The translations under genes were made by a program, and so were the position numbers. Shown here one piece after another: positions 34,762-43,135 of a stretch of 64,000 bases of DNA. Origin of the DNA: Schaalia radingae (lineage in GTDB: Bacteria; Actinomycetota; Actinomycetes; Actinomycetales; Actinomycetaceae); the NCBI RefSeq assembly GCF_900106055.1, contig NZ_LT629792.1, forward strand, positions 620,001 to 684,000, written 5' to 3'. Position 1 is the first letter of the stretch; each line of letters begins with the position of its first letter. The notes under the pieces were generated by a model. The model ran no database searches and was not told the origin of the DNA. It worked only from the letters and a program-made list of their open reading frames with translations.

Positions 34762-34832
34762 GCAGGGTAGGCATTGCGTCCTGGTATCTGTGTTGAGTGA
34801 GCCGGGCAGGCGGCGCGTCCTGATATCTGCGT
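34756..34832 (+). repeat. Two-copy tandem repeat of 39 bp at the end of the GtrA-family gene
   Basis: Copy one (34756-34793) and copy two (34795-34832) both read GAGTGAGC, then a GC-rich middle, then GCGTCCTG, ATCTG and GTG with about eight mismatches. The first copy includes the gtrA stop codon. Function unknown. Confidence 0.6.
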
Positions 34833-34870
34833 GCCTGCGCGCACGATGCCCTGGGTTTACCCCCTCGCGA

Positions 34871-35112
34871 GTGCACATTCCCCTAGATCTAGCCTCCACG
34901 GGTGCACATTCCCCTAGATTTTCGCTCCTTTTTGCACAATCCCCTAGATCTCACACCCGCCCATTTCACCGCGGTTGTGAACATGCAGGTCACCGGGCAT
35001 TCTCATTTTCGAGGGTGGCCCCGCCCGCTGTTGATCTAGGGGTTCGTGCACACACAGCCCTCAGATCTAGGGGCTTGTGCACGATGGAGCCTAAAATCCA
35101 GGGCATCGTGCA
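34871..35112. repeat. Six-copy repeat array, three copies facing three, at 30-31 bp pitch
   Basis: The unit reads GTGCACATTCCCCTAGAT. Forward copies begin at 34871, 34902 and 34932; inverted copies (AGATCTAGGGG then GTGCAC) begin near 35033, 35063 and 35093. The last is degenerate. Copies within each arm are 30 or 31 bases apart, three helical turns, with unrelated spacers. About 80 bases separate the arms. No supported gene overlaps; the whole 34762-35302 gap is otherwise empty. It may be a dispersed intergenic repeat, a transposon-derived element, or a multi-site protein target. Confidence 0.75.
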
Positions 35113-35302
35113 GCACACAGACCATGATCCGATCACTGCTCCACCCCGCGACAAGACCACGACACAACCAGCCAGGCAAGAACCAACCCGCCGCAGCATT
35201 CCGCGGGGGCGCAGGGGTGACGGGTCGCAAGCAGGCGCCTCGCCATTCGGGAATTGAGGGCCGACGGGAATTGAGAGCTGTCGGCCGCTGAAAGACACGC
35301 GC

Positions 35303-36133
35303 TTACAGGCCGCTGACCAACCACTGTGCGAGGCGCCGACAGCCCGCGACGATATCGCGCTCATGCCTGTCAAAATCATCCAATATCTGGTTCGCATCGT
35401 CTTGACTGAGGCCACTGGTTGACAGGGACTGCTCCACCCACGCGCGATCCACTTCCGGGTGGAATTGCACGCCGAGGGCGTGCGACCCTACCGCGATCGC
35501 ATGGATACACCGCTCAGAGCGTGCAAGGACGCGAGCCTGCGCAGGCAGCTCGTCAATCGCATCATTATGGTCAGCAAAGACAACGGGTATACGTGAAAGA
35601 TCATCGACCAGACGGATCCACGGGCCACCCTCGTCCATCGCGTTACTGAGTTGGTCAGCTACCGCTGGCACCATGATGGCTGCACCTGTAGCCGAAGCGA
35701 CCGGGGTCATCGGAACGGCGGCGTCAGACTCGAAGGGCGCCTCCCACTCGACAGGCACGATTCCCATCTCGTGGAACTGTGGATCTGAGCAGGCGACCGA
35801 GCCGCCGGCCGCTCGCGCGATCAGTTGGTGTCCCAAACAGATACCGAGCGTGCGCACTCCCTCGTTCATGCAACGCACCAGCAGAGTGCGGACATCAGGC
35901 AGCCACGGGGCGCGCTCGTCATCATAGGCGCTCATTCGCCCGCCGAGGACGACGATGGCATCAGGCGCGGGGAGGTCGGAACCGTCGGGCGGCAGGGCGC
36001 TGGAAACGTCCTCACCGTTCCACGGGCGCACCAGTTGTATCGAGGCTCCAAGGTCATCGAGCGCGGAGACGAGACGGCGCGCATCGACGTCTTCTTCATG
36101 TTCAATAATCGTGATCACAGGCACGGATGACAC
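35303..36133 (-). CDS. Class I glutamine amidotransferase-like protein
   Basis: A 276-residue type 1 GATase fold protein similar to the stand-alone GMP-synthase-like amidotransferases. The nucleophile elbow with catalytic Cys is LGICLGHQLIARAAGG, the His-containing segment is GVQFHPEVDRAWVEQ, and the oxyanion/Gly segment IVVLGGRMSAYDDERAPWLP precedes. The start is a GTG at 36133 without a good ribosome binding site; GTG codons three and five positions later are alternatives. No synthetase partner is nearby. Such proteins hydrolyse glutamine or gamma-glutamyl compounds; the real substrate is unknown. Confidence 0.85.
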   Translation of the reverse strand: MSSVPVITIIEHEEDVDARRLVSALDDLGASIQLVRPWNGEDVSSALPPDGSDLPAPDAIVVLGGRMSAYDDERAPWLPDVRTLLVRCMNEGVRTLGICLGHQLIARAAGGSVACSDPQFHEMGIVPVEWEAPFESDAAVPMTPVASATGAAIMVPAVADQLSNAMDEGGPWIRLVDDLSRIPVVFADHNDAIDELPAQARVLARSERCIHAIAVGSHALGVQFHPEVDRAWVEQSLSTSGLSQDDANQILDDFDRHERDIVAGCRRLAQWLVSGL

Positions 36134-36300
36134 GTTAGCGCGACTTTAACGGCAACACCACAGGATAAGTGGTCTAGACGAAATGAGGAAGTGGCGCCCA
36201 TCTGGTGGGATGCTCGTCGATTATTCATCTGAAGTTCTGTACTTTAGGGGGGTGCGCGTCAATCGGGAGGCGCACTGAACTCGTTAACGAGGAGATAAAC

Positions 36301-37485
36301 ATGACTATTCGTACAACGCACGTTGGCTCGCTTCCGCGGACCCCGGAACTGCTCCGGGCGAATGCAGAGCGTGAGCGAATGGGCGAGGAAGCGTTCATAG
36401 CGCTTCTGCAGGAAAGCGTGGACGAAGTCGTGACCCGCCAATACCAGACTGGATTGGATGTGGTCAACGACGGCGAGTACGGCCACATGATGACCCAGAC
36501 AGTCGATTACGGTGCATGGTGGTTTTACTCCTTTACCCGCCTGGGTGGACTTGACCTGCGGACAGATCCCCAATTCAGCGTTGAGCCTGCGCCCTCCAGT
36601 GGCAAAGTCAAGCTGGCATCATTCGGTGAACGTCGCGACTGGCAGGCATTTTCCGACGCCTACTCAGATCCGGCTTCCGGCATTCACATCGCCACCGATC
36701 AGGGCCCCGAGGCGTTCCCCGTCATCACCGGTCCTCTGACCTACATCGGTGCAGATGCCGTCCGTCATGACGTCGAAGGCCTGACGCACGCACTGGACAA
36801 GAACGGGATCGACCGCGGCAACGGCTTCATTGCATCGGTCGCACCCGGGTCGGCTGCCCGCATCGGCAACGAGTACTACAGCACTGAAGAAGAAGTACTG
36901 GAAGCCTGCGCGCACGCCCTGCACGAGGAATACAAGGCGATCACTGATGCCGGCTTTATCGTGCAGATCGACGACCCCTCACTGGCCGAAGGCTGGGACC
37001 AGGTCAACCCTGCTCCCACCTACGAGGATTACCGTGAGTTCGTTCAGACTCGAGTCGATGCGCTCAACCTTGCGCTTGAAGGTATCCCGGAAGAGCAGGT
37101 GCGCCTGCACCTGTGCTGGGGCTCATGGCACGGACCTCACACTACGGACATCCCACTGCGCGAGATCGTTGATAACGTGCTGACGGCGAAGGCACGCTAC
37201 TTCTCATTCGAGGCTGCCAACGCGCGCCACGAACATGAGTGGACCGTGTGGCAGGACGTGAAGCTGGCAGATGACAAGGTACTTGTGCCTGGTGTGGTCG
37301 GCCACTCCACAAACGTGGTCGAGCATCCCGAGCTGGTGGCCCAACGCATCCAGCGTTTTGTGGACATCGTGGGCTCTGATCGCGTGATTGCCTCGACGGA
37401 CTGTGGTCTGGGTGGACGCATCTACCCGTCGATCGCATGGGCCAAGCTTGCCGCACTGGTCGAAGGGGCCCGCCTGGTGAAGTAA
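36301..37485 (+). CDS. MetE C-terminal-domain-like cobalamin-independent methyltransferase
   Basis: A 394-residue TIM-barrel protein matching only the catalytic C-terminal domain of methionine synthase MetE (full MetE is about 750 residues). The start MTIRTTHVGSLPRTPELLRA follows ACGAGGAGAT. Zinc-type ligands are seen in VRLHLCWGSWHGPH (His and Cys) and ASTDCGLGG (Cys), with a Glu-containing strand YFSFEAANARHEHEW between. Short homologues in actinobacteria, archaea and Bacillus (YxjG-type) use other methyl donors or repair S-methylated compounds. It is monocistronic and followed by a strong terminator. Confidence 0.88.
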   Translation: MTIRTTHVGSLPRTPELLRANAERERMGEEAFIALLQESVDEVVTRQYQTGLDVVNDGEYGHMMTQTVDYGAWWFYSFTRLGGLDLRTDPQFSVEPAPSSGKVKLASFGERRDWQAFSDAYSDPASGIHIATDQGPEAFPVITGPLTYIGADAVRHDVEGLTHALDKNGIDRGNGFIASVAPGSAARIGNEYYSTEEEVLEACAHALHEEYKAITDAGFIVQIDDPSLAEGWDQVNPAPTYEDYREFVQTRVDALNLALEGIPEEQVRLHLCWGSWHGPHTTDIPLREIVDNVLTAKARYFSFEAANARHEHEWTVWQDVKLADDKVLVPGVVGHSTNVVEHPELVAQRIQRFVDIVGSDRVIASTDCGLGGRIYPSIAWAKLAALVEGARLVK

Positions 37486-37593
37486 CGCTGACTGGTCACC
37501 TCCACCGCTATTCACCGCGATAGGCGAGGTGGTGCCGCGCTGAATACCGGCGCTGCCACCGACGGTAATGGACGAGGGTGGCCTTATCACTGA

Positions 37594-37630
37594 GGGCGGG
37601 GAGTCTGAAAAAACAGGCTCCCCGCCCTTT
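37594..37630. terminator. Strong hairpin terminator between convergent genes
   Basis: GGGCGGGGAG with CTG on one side pairs with CAG and CTCCCCGCCC on the other, around an A-rich loop, and is followed by TTT. It can serve both the MetE-like gene and the convergent esterase; in the reverse direction the A-rich context is weaker. Confidence 0.8.
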
Positions 37631-37669
37631 GTGCAGTCACTTCATGTGCTGTGAGCGTGAGATCGTTTC

Positions 37670-38974
37670 CTACAGGTCTTTCTTGAATGCGACGTTGCGG
37701 ATGAAGTCGTTGAGCTCTGCGCGCCAGATATCCCACGAATGGATGCCGGGCAGGTTGAACTCAGCGACGTCAACACCGATATTTCGCAAGGATTCGGCCC
37801 GTGCAGGGGATGATTCGGAGATGAAGAACAGGTGGTCCTGCAGGCCCGTTCCCACGTGGATGGTGCCACGCAACGCTGCAATGTTCTCACGTTCAGCGCA
37901 GGTAAATGTCGAGCTGAGTTTGCCTGCGCTCCACAGACCGTAATACTCGAATGTGCCCGGATACTTCGTCAGCAGCTCAATGGCGCGTGCACCGCCCAGT
38001 GACAGGCCGGCAAAGGCCCGGTCCTTGGCTTCAGTCGACACATTGAAGTGATCCTCCACAAATGGGATGACGTTTTCCACCATGTCGTGCCCATAGGAAG
38101 TTGACAGCACCAGGCTGTCAACGCCCAGGCCGTTAAAGTTTGTTGCCACGATGACGGAAGGCTCCGCTGCCCCCTCGTCAATGGCGTTTTCAAGGATGTA
38201 GGGTGCTGCCCCCTGAGTGAACCAGTCGGTGTCATTTCCGCCGAAACCGTGGCTGAGGTACATCACGGGGTAAGGTTCTGCACGATCCGGATCATATCCG
38301 CGGGGTAGATAGATGGACAGCGGGTGCGCGCCTTTAGGCGCCAGCGAATAATGCGTGTCGTATGTTTCATGGACGAACGTCCCCATCTCATCGGCTGGGC
38401 GAGGCGCCTGATAGGCGTTGTCGTAGGTCGGATAATTGGGATTCTCCGGCACGAAGACCTGCGACAGGCTCTGAGATGAATACGCCGGCAGCTCTGCCGC
38501 CATCCCCGGGTTCGCAGGATCTGCGTGACGTTGGCACGAATCGACGGCGATCGGCGGGCACTCATGGGTGAATGAATAGCTGAAAGTACCTGAGGGAAGG
38601 GGCACCTTCAGTTCCCAGATACCATCATCGCCCTGATTCATCTCCAGAAGTTTCCATGGGGCGTTGGGAACGTCCCCTGGCTGCCACAATGCGGGAATGC
38701 GGTGTTCTCCGCCTCCCAGAGTGGTGATGCGATCAGGTTGAGAAAAGAACCATTCACCATAGATCTGCACGGAATCGACATATGCGGGCGCCTCGTAGCG
38801 GAACGTTACCTCGTACCCGGTTGGTCCCGTATCGGTACGGGTGACAGTGGGGCCGAGGGGAAGCTGCTCGTCTTGTTCAGCGGCAAATGATGAGCTGCCC
38901 GCTGCGATGAGCGAGAGTGCCAAAATTCCGGAAGCAAATAGTCGGTGTCGTGCGATGTGTCGTGTCGAGTCCAC
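37670..38974 (-). CDS. Secreted alpha/beta-hydrolase esterase (esterase D/feruloyl-esterase-like)
   Basis: A 434-residue exported hydrolase. A Sec signal ends near AAGSSSFAAEQDEQ. Residues about 40-165 form an E-set/carbohydrate-binding-like beta domain (VTFRYEAPAYVDSVQIYGEW), followed by a putative esterase domain beginning LSIYLPRGYD. The catalytic serine lies in FAGLSLGGARAIELL, and the histidine probably in LPGIHSWDIWRAELNDF. The layout resembles xylan or feruloyl esterases and siderophore esterases of the Fes type. GGAGAC precedes the GTG start. No anchor is seen, so the product is likely released. The substrate, perhaps an acylated glycan, is inferred. Confidence 0.85.
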   Translation of the reverse strand: MDSTRHIARHRLFASGILALSLIAAGSSSFAAEQDEQLPLGPTVTRTDTGPTGYEVTFRYEAPAYVDSVQIYGEWFFSQPDRITTLGGGEHRIPALWQPGDVPNAPWKLLEMNQGDDGIWELKVPLPSGTFSYSFTHECPPIAVDSCQRHADPANPGMAAELPAYSSQSLSQVFVPENPNYPTYDNAYQAPRPADEMGTFVHETYDTHYSLAPKGAHPLSIYLPRGYDPDRAEPYPVMYLSHGFGGNDTDWFTQGAAPYILENAIDEGAAEPSVIVATNFNGLGVDSLVLSTSYGHDMVENVIPFVEDHFNVSTEAKDRAFAGLSLGGARAIELLTKYPGTFEYYGLWSAGKLSSTFTCAERENIAALRGTIHVGTGLQDHLFFISESSPARAESLRNIGVDVAEFNLPGIHSWDIWRAELNDFIRNVAFKKDL

Positions 38975-39079
38975 GATGTCTCCTCGAGTCGGCGGTTCTG
39001 CAGGCCATTCGGCAGCCGTGCTCCTATGTACGTGCCACAGTAACGAGGGTGAGTCGATGCGTCAATACGTGCAGGGGCT

Positions 39080-39469
39080 TTAGTCCTCGTGGGTATCTTC
39101 TGGTGAATCACCGTCAGAGCTTGGCCCTATGACGACGTCGCCTGTTTCGTTGTCCATAAAACGCCGCCCCTTCTCATCAACCACCAGCTGCACGTCCGTG
39201 CCAACAGGCAGGTCGTACAGGCCCATCACCGCAGGCTCAATTCTGATTGCGTGATTGAACGAGATAACAGTGAAGTTCGAGGGATCAGCCAGGTACTCAT
39301 CAGTGTCGATATGGGAGAAGAAACGCCACCCGTTGTCTTCGGGGCGGGCCGATTCCTCTCGCACGCACCACTTCAGACGACCTTCACCCGACAGGATCGT
39401 GTTCGTCACCAGGCAGGCGCCGGACTTGGGGATAAATTCGGGGATCTCGGGGGATTGCGTATCAGCCAT
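39080..39469 (-). CDS. DUF2185-type protein, putative immunity protein
   Basis: A 129-residue soluble protein. The pattern SGACLVTNTILSGEGRLKWC, followed by NGWRFFSHIDTDEYLADPSN, is that of the DUF2185 family (immunity protein group associated with polymorphic toxins). It overlaps the previous gene by one base (TGATG) and is last in the toxin operon. Its mature region also resembles the C-terminal half of the ankyrin-bearing gene upstream, so the locus carries two related putative immunity modules. The cytoplasmic role would be to bind and block the nuclease toxin; this is inferred from context. Confidence 0.75.
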   Translation of the reverse strand: MADTQSPEIPEFIPKSGACLVTNTILSGEGRLKWCVREESARPEDNGWRFFSHIDTDEYLADPSNFTVISFNHAIRIEPAVMGLYDLPVGTDVQLVVDEKGRRFMDNETGDVVIGPSSDGDSPEDTHED

Positions 39470-40347
39470 CAGCTTGATGCTCCTTCAGATGTCTCGTGAA
39501 CAAAAGGCCACGTGCCCGGAACGAGCCGATCAGTTGTCGTCTCCACAATGGTGGTGCCTACTGATCCTTTCACGATGCGAACGTCCGTGCCGCTCGGCAT
39601 TCCCAGCACTGACATCACCACGGGGGTGCTGGCAACAATCGTACTCAGTGGGACGATCTCCGTTGCGACGTTTTTCGGTTGTCGCGCGTCGTCGCCCTCA
39701 TGAATAAACAGCCAGCCCGAATCGTCGTCGGCCGACGGTTGTTCGCGAATACAGCGGGAAACAGGGCGTCCCTGACCATCAGCTCCCACCCGGCACGTGC
39801 CGAGGGAGTCGGCCGCAGGGCAGTAGCGTTCGCGGATGTAGGACTGGACACGTCGGGCGAGGGTGGCGCGGTACTCAATGCGGGCCAGAGCGTCGAGGGG
39901 GCACGCGCGATAATGCGATGAGCTGGCGGTGAAGTCGAGCAGATGCGGCGAAGAAAACCACAGGTCATAAAGGTCGGCAAGTTCGTCGTCCGTGAAAGGC
40001 AGATCGACGAGCCATGCGAAAGCGACCTCGTTGTTTGCGTTGCGGTGATTGATGTCGACGCCGCGATCAAGAAAAATGCGCGCCAATTTGAGGTCACGGT
40101 GCAGATCATGTTTTCTGGATGAGAGCAGGACATGCAGGGGCGAGTTCGCTTCCGAGCCTGCCGGGGTCAATGCGCAGTCACGCTCCAGGAGGAAATCAGC
40201 TATGTCGTAGCGATCGGGACTTTTAGTGTTGGCCAGAGCCGAAAAGATCAGTGCCTGACCGTCGAACGCCTCGCGTTCGTCGCCGTCAGTGAATTGCCCG
40301 AAGAACTCGTCGGCGGTTTTCAAGCGCGCTGTTAGAGAGATTTTCAT
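39469..40347 (-). CDS. Ankyrin-like protein with C-terminal DUF2185-like domain, putative immunity protein
   Basis: A 292-residue protein with two parts. Residues 1-155 are helical and ankyrin-like (SPLHVLLSSRKHDLHRDLKLARIFLDRG followed by VDINHRNANNEVAF). Residues about 175-285 resemble DUF2185 (VSRCIREQPSADDDSGWLFI, then VLGMPSGTDVRIV, parallel to the neighbour's VMGLYDLPVGTDVQLV). The ATG at 40347 has GGAG five bases upstream. It starts 18 bases after the toxin stop, the usual place of an immunity gene. It may neutralise the nuclease directly, with the ankyrin part adding binding surface. Both claims are inference from family and position. Confidence 0.72.
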   Translation of the reverse strand: MKISLTARLKTADEFFGQFTDGDEREAFDGQALIFSALANTKSPDRYDIADFLLERDCALTPAGSEANSPLHVLLSSRKHDLHRDLKLARIFLDRGVDINHRNANNEVAFAWLVDLPFTDDELADLYDLWFSSPHLLDFTASSSHYRACPLDALARIEYRATLARRVQSYIRERYCPAADSLGTCRVGADGQGRPVSRCIREQPSADDDSGWLFIHEGDDARQPKNVATEIVPLSTIVASTPVVMSVLGMPSGTDVRIVKGSVGTTIVETTTDRLVPGTWPFVHETSEGASS

Positions 40348-40364
40348 ACCCGCTCCCATGCAAT

Positions 40365-41963
40365 CTACTCAGCTCGATGGCTCCTGTTTGATGATGGTAA
40401 CTCAGGGCGATAGTTTGCAGGATCGTTATACCAGTCGCGGAATTCTTGTGGTGTCATCTCACCTTTCAAGTACAGCTCATGCATATCGGAGTACTTGTGT
40501 CCAGGCCGGTGTCCCATGTCCCAGACGCCCTTTCGGGGTTGTCCCGGCTCCCACTCCATGACCGTGTCCGTCAGGGGGTCACGCACCTTTCCGTCCACTG
40601 AATCCTCCACCGCATTTTGCCAGACTTGCTCTGGGACGCCTTTACGGAGGGAGGGGCGAGAATCCTGGTAGGGGAGATCTTCGACGACGGATACCGGCTC
40701 GATGTGGTCGGTTGATACGACGTCGTCAGCCACATTGAGGGCATCGTGGGTTGAATCAGCTGCCCGGGCGCCGTCAGCCAGATCATCGGCACCTCGGATT
40801 CCCCTTGAGGAATCCGACAGGTCATCTGCATGATCAAGCAGACGAGCAGTGCGTGATGCGTCGGAAATATCATCGGCCGCGTTGAGCGCTCGAGTACCGT
40901 CGCCAATATCGTCCAGCTTGCCCAGCGCCCGTGCACCGTCACCCGCACTATCCAGGCCGCGCAGAGCTCGTGCCCCGTCCTCGATATCGTCCAGGCTGTT
41001 CAGTGCATGTCCCGCAGTTGACGTGCCTTTGGTCAGAGCCGTACCGCTGCCGGCGGTGAGGAGCGCGATCGCGACGTCAGGCACGAGGTGTCCAACTGCA
41101 CGGGCAGGATCGTCGGCCCACGTGTCCCAGTCCAGGACTCCCTTGCCGATTTGCTTGCCAAACTCCAGCGGATCCTTCTTCAGCGCGCTTAGCATCGCGG
41201 AGACGTCATCCAGAGGAAGCTGGAGCTTGGCAACCGCTTCGTCGGGTGTGAGGTCGCCGGTCGCCAGTTTCGTGAGGCTGTCCAGCATGAAACCTTGAGG
41301 GCCTGTGATGAGGTTGAGGAGGTCACCGACTGCCTCACCGGCGCCGACGAGGATGCCACCGACGAACGCCAGTCCACTTTCCAGCCAGTTGCGTTTTGCG
41401 GGTGCAAACTCGCAGGCGGAACGGATCGTCTGTGCGCATGCCTGCGCACATTCGTCCAGGCTGGCGACAGTCTGATTAAATGTATTAATCGCATCTTGGC
41501 GCATGGGTTCACCAGGGTCAACAAAGGGCGCGATTGTCACTGCGAAGGTGCCGAACCCGTTGACTGCCTCCCAGGCAGCTTTCTCCTGCATTCCCCTGGC
41601 GACCTCAGCTTCATAAGCTGCGCGTGCCTGCTCGGTGACCCGGTTGCCTTCTTCGTAGAGCGCGCGGCATGCCGCAGCACTGTCCTGCGCATGAGTCAGG
41701 TTGTCCGCGTACGAATCCAACGCGCCAGCAGCTGAGGAGAATCCTCCACTTGCTTCCTGCCAGCGTTGTGGCTCCACGCTGAAACGCTCCCGGAATCGAT
41801 CAGCTGCACGCCCTATCCACCCCTCGGTGGAAATCGAATCCAGCGCGCGGGCGATCTCTGAGTAATCGCTGCTGCGCGTACGTACAGTTGAGGCGCGTGA
41901 TGAGATGGCTCCCGCGTTCCCTTCGATGGTGAAAACCGGTGCACCCTGATTCTCGACTCCCAT
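40365..41963 (-). CDS. Type VII-style polymorphic toxin with C-terminal GH-E-type nuclease domain
   Basis: A 532-residue protein of polymorphic-toxin design. Residues 1-110 are a helical ESX/WXG-like export domain (STEGWIGRAADRFRERFSV). Residues 120-300 form a conserved-looking helical region. Residues about 325-405 are a linker of imperfect 13-residue repeats of the type DDIEDGARALRGL. The last 90 residues carry a nuclease-like domain with GHRPGHKYSDMHELYLKGE (H485, H489, H495 and E496), then FRDWYNDPANYRPELPSSNR, matching the HNH/Endo VII superfamily, GH-E type. Three small ESX-like genes lie upstream and two putative immunity genes downstream in one operon. No type VII ATPase or membrane gene is in the window, so the secretion route is inferred. 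Confidence 0.85.
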   Translation of the reverse strand: MGVENQGAPVFTIEGNAGAISSRASTVRTRSSDYSEIARALDSISTEGWIGRAADRFRERFSVEPQRWQEASGGFSSAAGALDSYADNLTHAQDSAAACRALYEEGNRVTEQARAAYEAEVARGMQEKAAWEAVNGFGTFAVTIAPFVDPGEPMRQDAINTFNQTVASLDECAQACAQTIRSACEFAPAKRNWLESGLAFVGGILVGAGEAVGDLLNLITGPQGFMLDSLTKLATGDLTPDEAVAKLQLPLDDVSAMLSALKKDPLEFGKQIGKGVLDWDTWADDPARAVGHLVPDVAIALLTAGSGTALTKGTSTAGHALNSLDDIEDGARALRGLDSAGDGARALGKLDDIGDGTRALNAADDISDASRTARLLDHADDLSDSSRGIRGADDLADGARAADSTHDALNVADDVVSTDHIEPVSVVEDLPYQDSRPSLRKGVPEQVWQNAVEDSVDGKVRDPLTDTVMEWEPGQPRKGVWDMGHRPGHKYSDMHELYLKGEMTPQEFRDWYNDPANYRPELPSSNRSHRAE

Positions 41964-41966
41964 GGC

Positions 41967-42302
41967 TTACTGCTTCCCTGCAAGCCCTGGCAGCTGGGCG
42001 GCTGCAGATGCGAGTTGTGACATCTCCTGCGCCGCTTTCGTGTCGTAATCAATGTAGTTCGAGGCGACCTTGCCCAAACGCCCTGCTACTTCCGTGATGT
42101 CGTCCGTCATGTTGTTGATGCCGCGTTCCCACCGTGACTGAAACTCATCAACTGCCGACCACATGATGTCATTGGCCAGATCAGCTTGGGTAGGAACGTA
42201 GTCGGAAATATCGTTGTCTTTTTTGAGCTGAACTGCTTCGCTCGTTTTCTGGGCGGCCGTAATGAGGGCTTCGATATCGACCTCAAAATCATGACTGGGC
42301 AT
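41967..42302 (-). CDS. Small ESX/EspC-like protein, type VII partner
   Basis: A 111-residue helical protein, FEVDIEALITAAQKTSEAV in the first helix and MWSAVDEFQSRWERGINNMTD in the second, which is typical of ESX-secretion-associated small proteins. It ends three bases before the toxin start. Such partners are thought to fold as helical hairpins with the export domain of the toxin and help it enter the type VII secretion machine. No Cys or signal peptide is present. I assign it by length, helical pattern and position; the exact family is uncertain. Confidence 0.7.
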   Translation of the reverse strand: MPSHDFEVDIEALITAAQKTSEAVQLKKDNDISDYVPTQADLANDIMWSAVDEFQSRWERGINNMTDDITEVAGRLGKVASNYIDYDTKAAQEMSQLASAAAQLPGLAGKQ

Positions 42303-42313
42303 GGGGGATGCTC

Positions 42314-42613
42314 CTAATCCAAAATTGCGACATTCTTCGTTTCAGTTTCATGGGCGAGGGTGCGGACGCGATCAACCGATGACGATGCGGCCTTCAGAAC
42401 GTCACTGATGGTGCGGGCGTGGTCTGTCAGTTTGTCGAGGTGTTGGTCATGGGAGACGCGGGATTCGGAGCCTTCAACCCAATCGTGGACAGTTGAGAGC
42501 ACATCTGCCGCCATTGCGCGGGAGTCTTGCGCAAAAGTGAGCGAAGCTGCTTTGCACGCCTGCTGCATAGCCTGGGCGGCATCATCGTGGAAAATTAAAG
42601 ATGTGGTGCTCAT
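42314..42613 (-). CDS. Small WXG100-like helical protein
   Basis: A 99-residue protein predicted to form two long helices joined near HDWVEGSESRVSHDQH, where W-V-E-G stands in the place of the WXG turn. Length is that of WXG100 proteins. It sits between two other small ESX-like genes; its ATG overlaps the stop of the upstream one (TAATG) and 11 bases separate it from the next. It is probably a co-secreted or chaperone-like partner of the nuclease toxin. Confidence 0.68.
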   Translation of the reverse strand: MSTTSLIFHDDAAQAMQQACKAASLTFAQDSRAMAADVLSTVHDWVEGSESRVSHDQHLDKLTDHARTISDVLKAASSSVDRVRTLAHETETKNVAILD

Positions 42614-42930
42614 TACGATCCTAGACGTGTGGAGATGCGCGGATTGAAGGTTCCAGTGGTGTGCGATTCAGTCGCCGCAGTCGTCTGGTCAACGGTGGTC
42701 AGCGCCTGCGCGTGCTTGCTGAGCGCTTCAGAAAGACTGGCAGCCGATTCCCCGATGGAATTGACTGCCGCCATAAAATCTTTCATTCCTGAGCCTGTGA
42801 CGCGCGACGAATTGCACTGGATCGTGTTCGCGCAGTCAGCGAAAGCTGTGCGCGTAGTATCGAAACACTCGCTGACGATCCCGGCAGCGGCCGTTTGCTG
42901 GCCAAAAGTCATTCCCATTCCCTGGGACAT
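42613..42930 (-). CDS. Small helical protein opening the toxin operon, ESX-like
   Basis: A 105-residue helical protein starting MSQGMGMTFGQQTAAAG at 42930, where GGGGGTGAG gives a good ribosome binding site; a longer frame from 43002 is rejected for lack of one. It has no WXG motif, but the helix-rich, Ser/Ala/Thr-rich pattern and genome position match the third small protein often found in such operons. It contains two Cys (SECFDTTRTAFADCAN). First gene of the leftward toxin operon, divergent from ilvD, with about 205 bases between the two starts. Role inferred from context. Confidence 0.6.
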   Translation of the reverse strand: MSQGMGMTFGQQTAAAGIVSECFDTTRTAFADCANTIQCNSSRVTGSGMKDFMAAVNSIGESAASLSEALSKHAQALTTVDQTTAATESHTTGTFNPRISTRLGS

Positions 42931-43135
42931 AAGTCTCACCCCCTGACGAACGTAAAGGGTGAATCTATGTGAGACAAGACCCTCCTCTTTTCTGTGACTC
43001 ACGTCACTGGAAAAACCGACCTTGTTTACCTGACGGCAACGTGGTGGTCACCTCACTGTCCACGCTGTGGCCCTCCTGACGCACTGTCACCAAGAACTCT
43101 CTAGGCTAAGAACAACACCAGGAGGAGGGGTACTG

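Noticed and set aside
34871..35112. CRISPR array
   Set aside because: Units change orientation in the middle, are only 18-20 bases with 11-13 base spacers, and no cas genes are in the window.
34640..35257. A 205-codon open frame on the plus strand across the repeat array
   Set aside because: It overlaps gtrA in another frame, starts inside it, and its downstream part is just translation of the nucleotide repeats with no protein character.
36134..36300. SAM or cobalamin riboswitch in front of the MetE-like gene
   Set aside because: The leader is too short and I could not find the conserved core elements of either class.
39080..42930. Complete type VII secretion system
   Set aside because: No EccC-type ATPase, EccB/D/E membrane protein or mycosin gene occurs here; only cargo, partners and immunity candidates are present.
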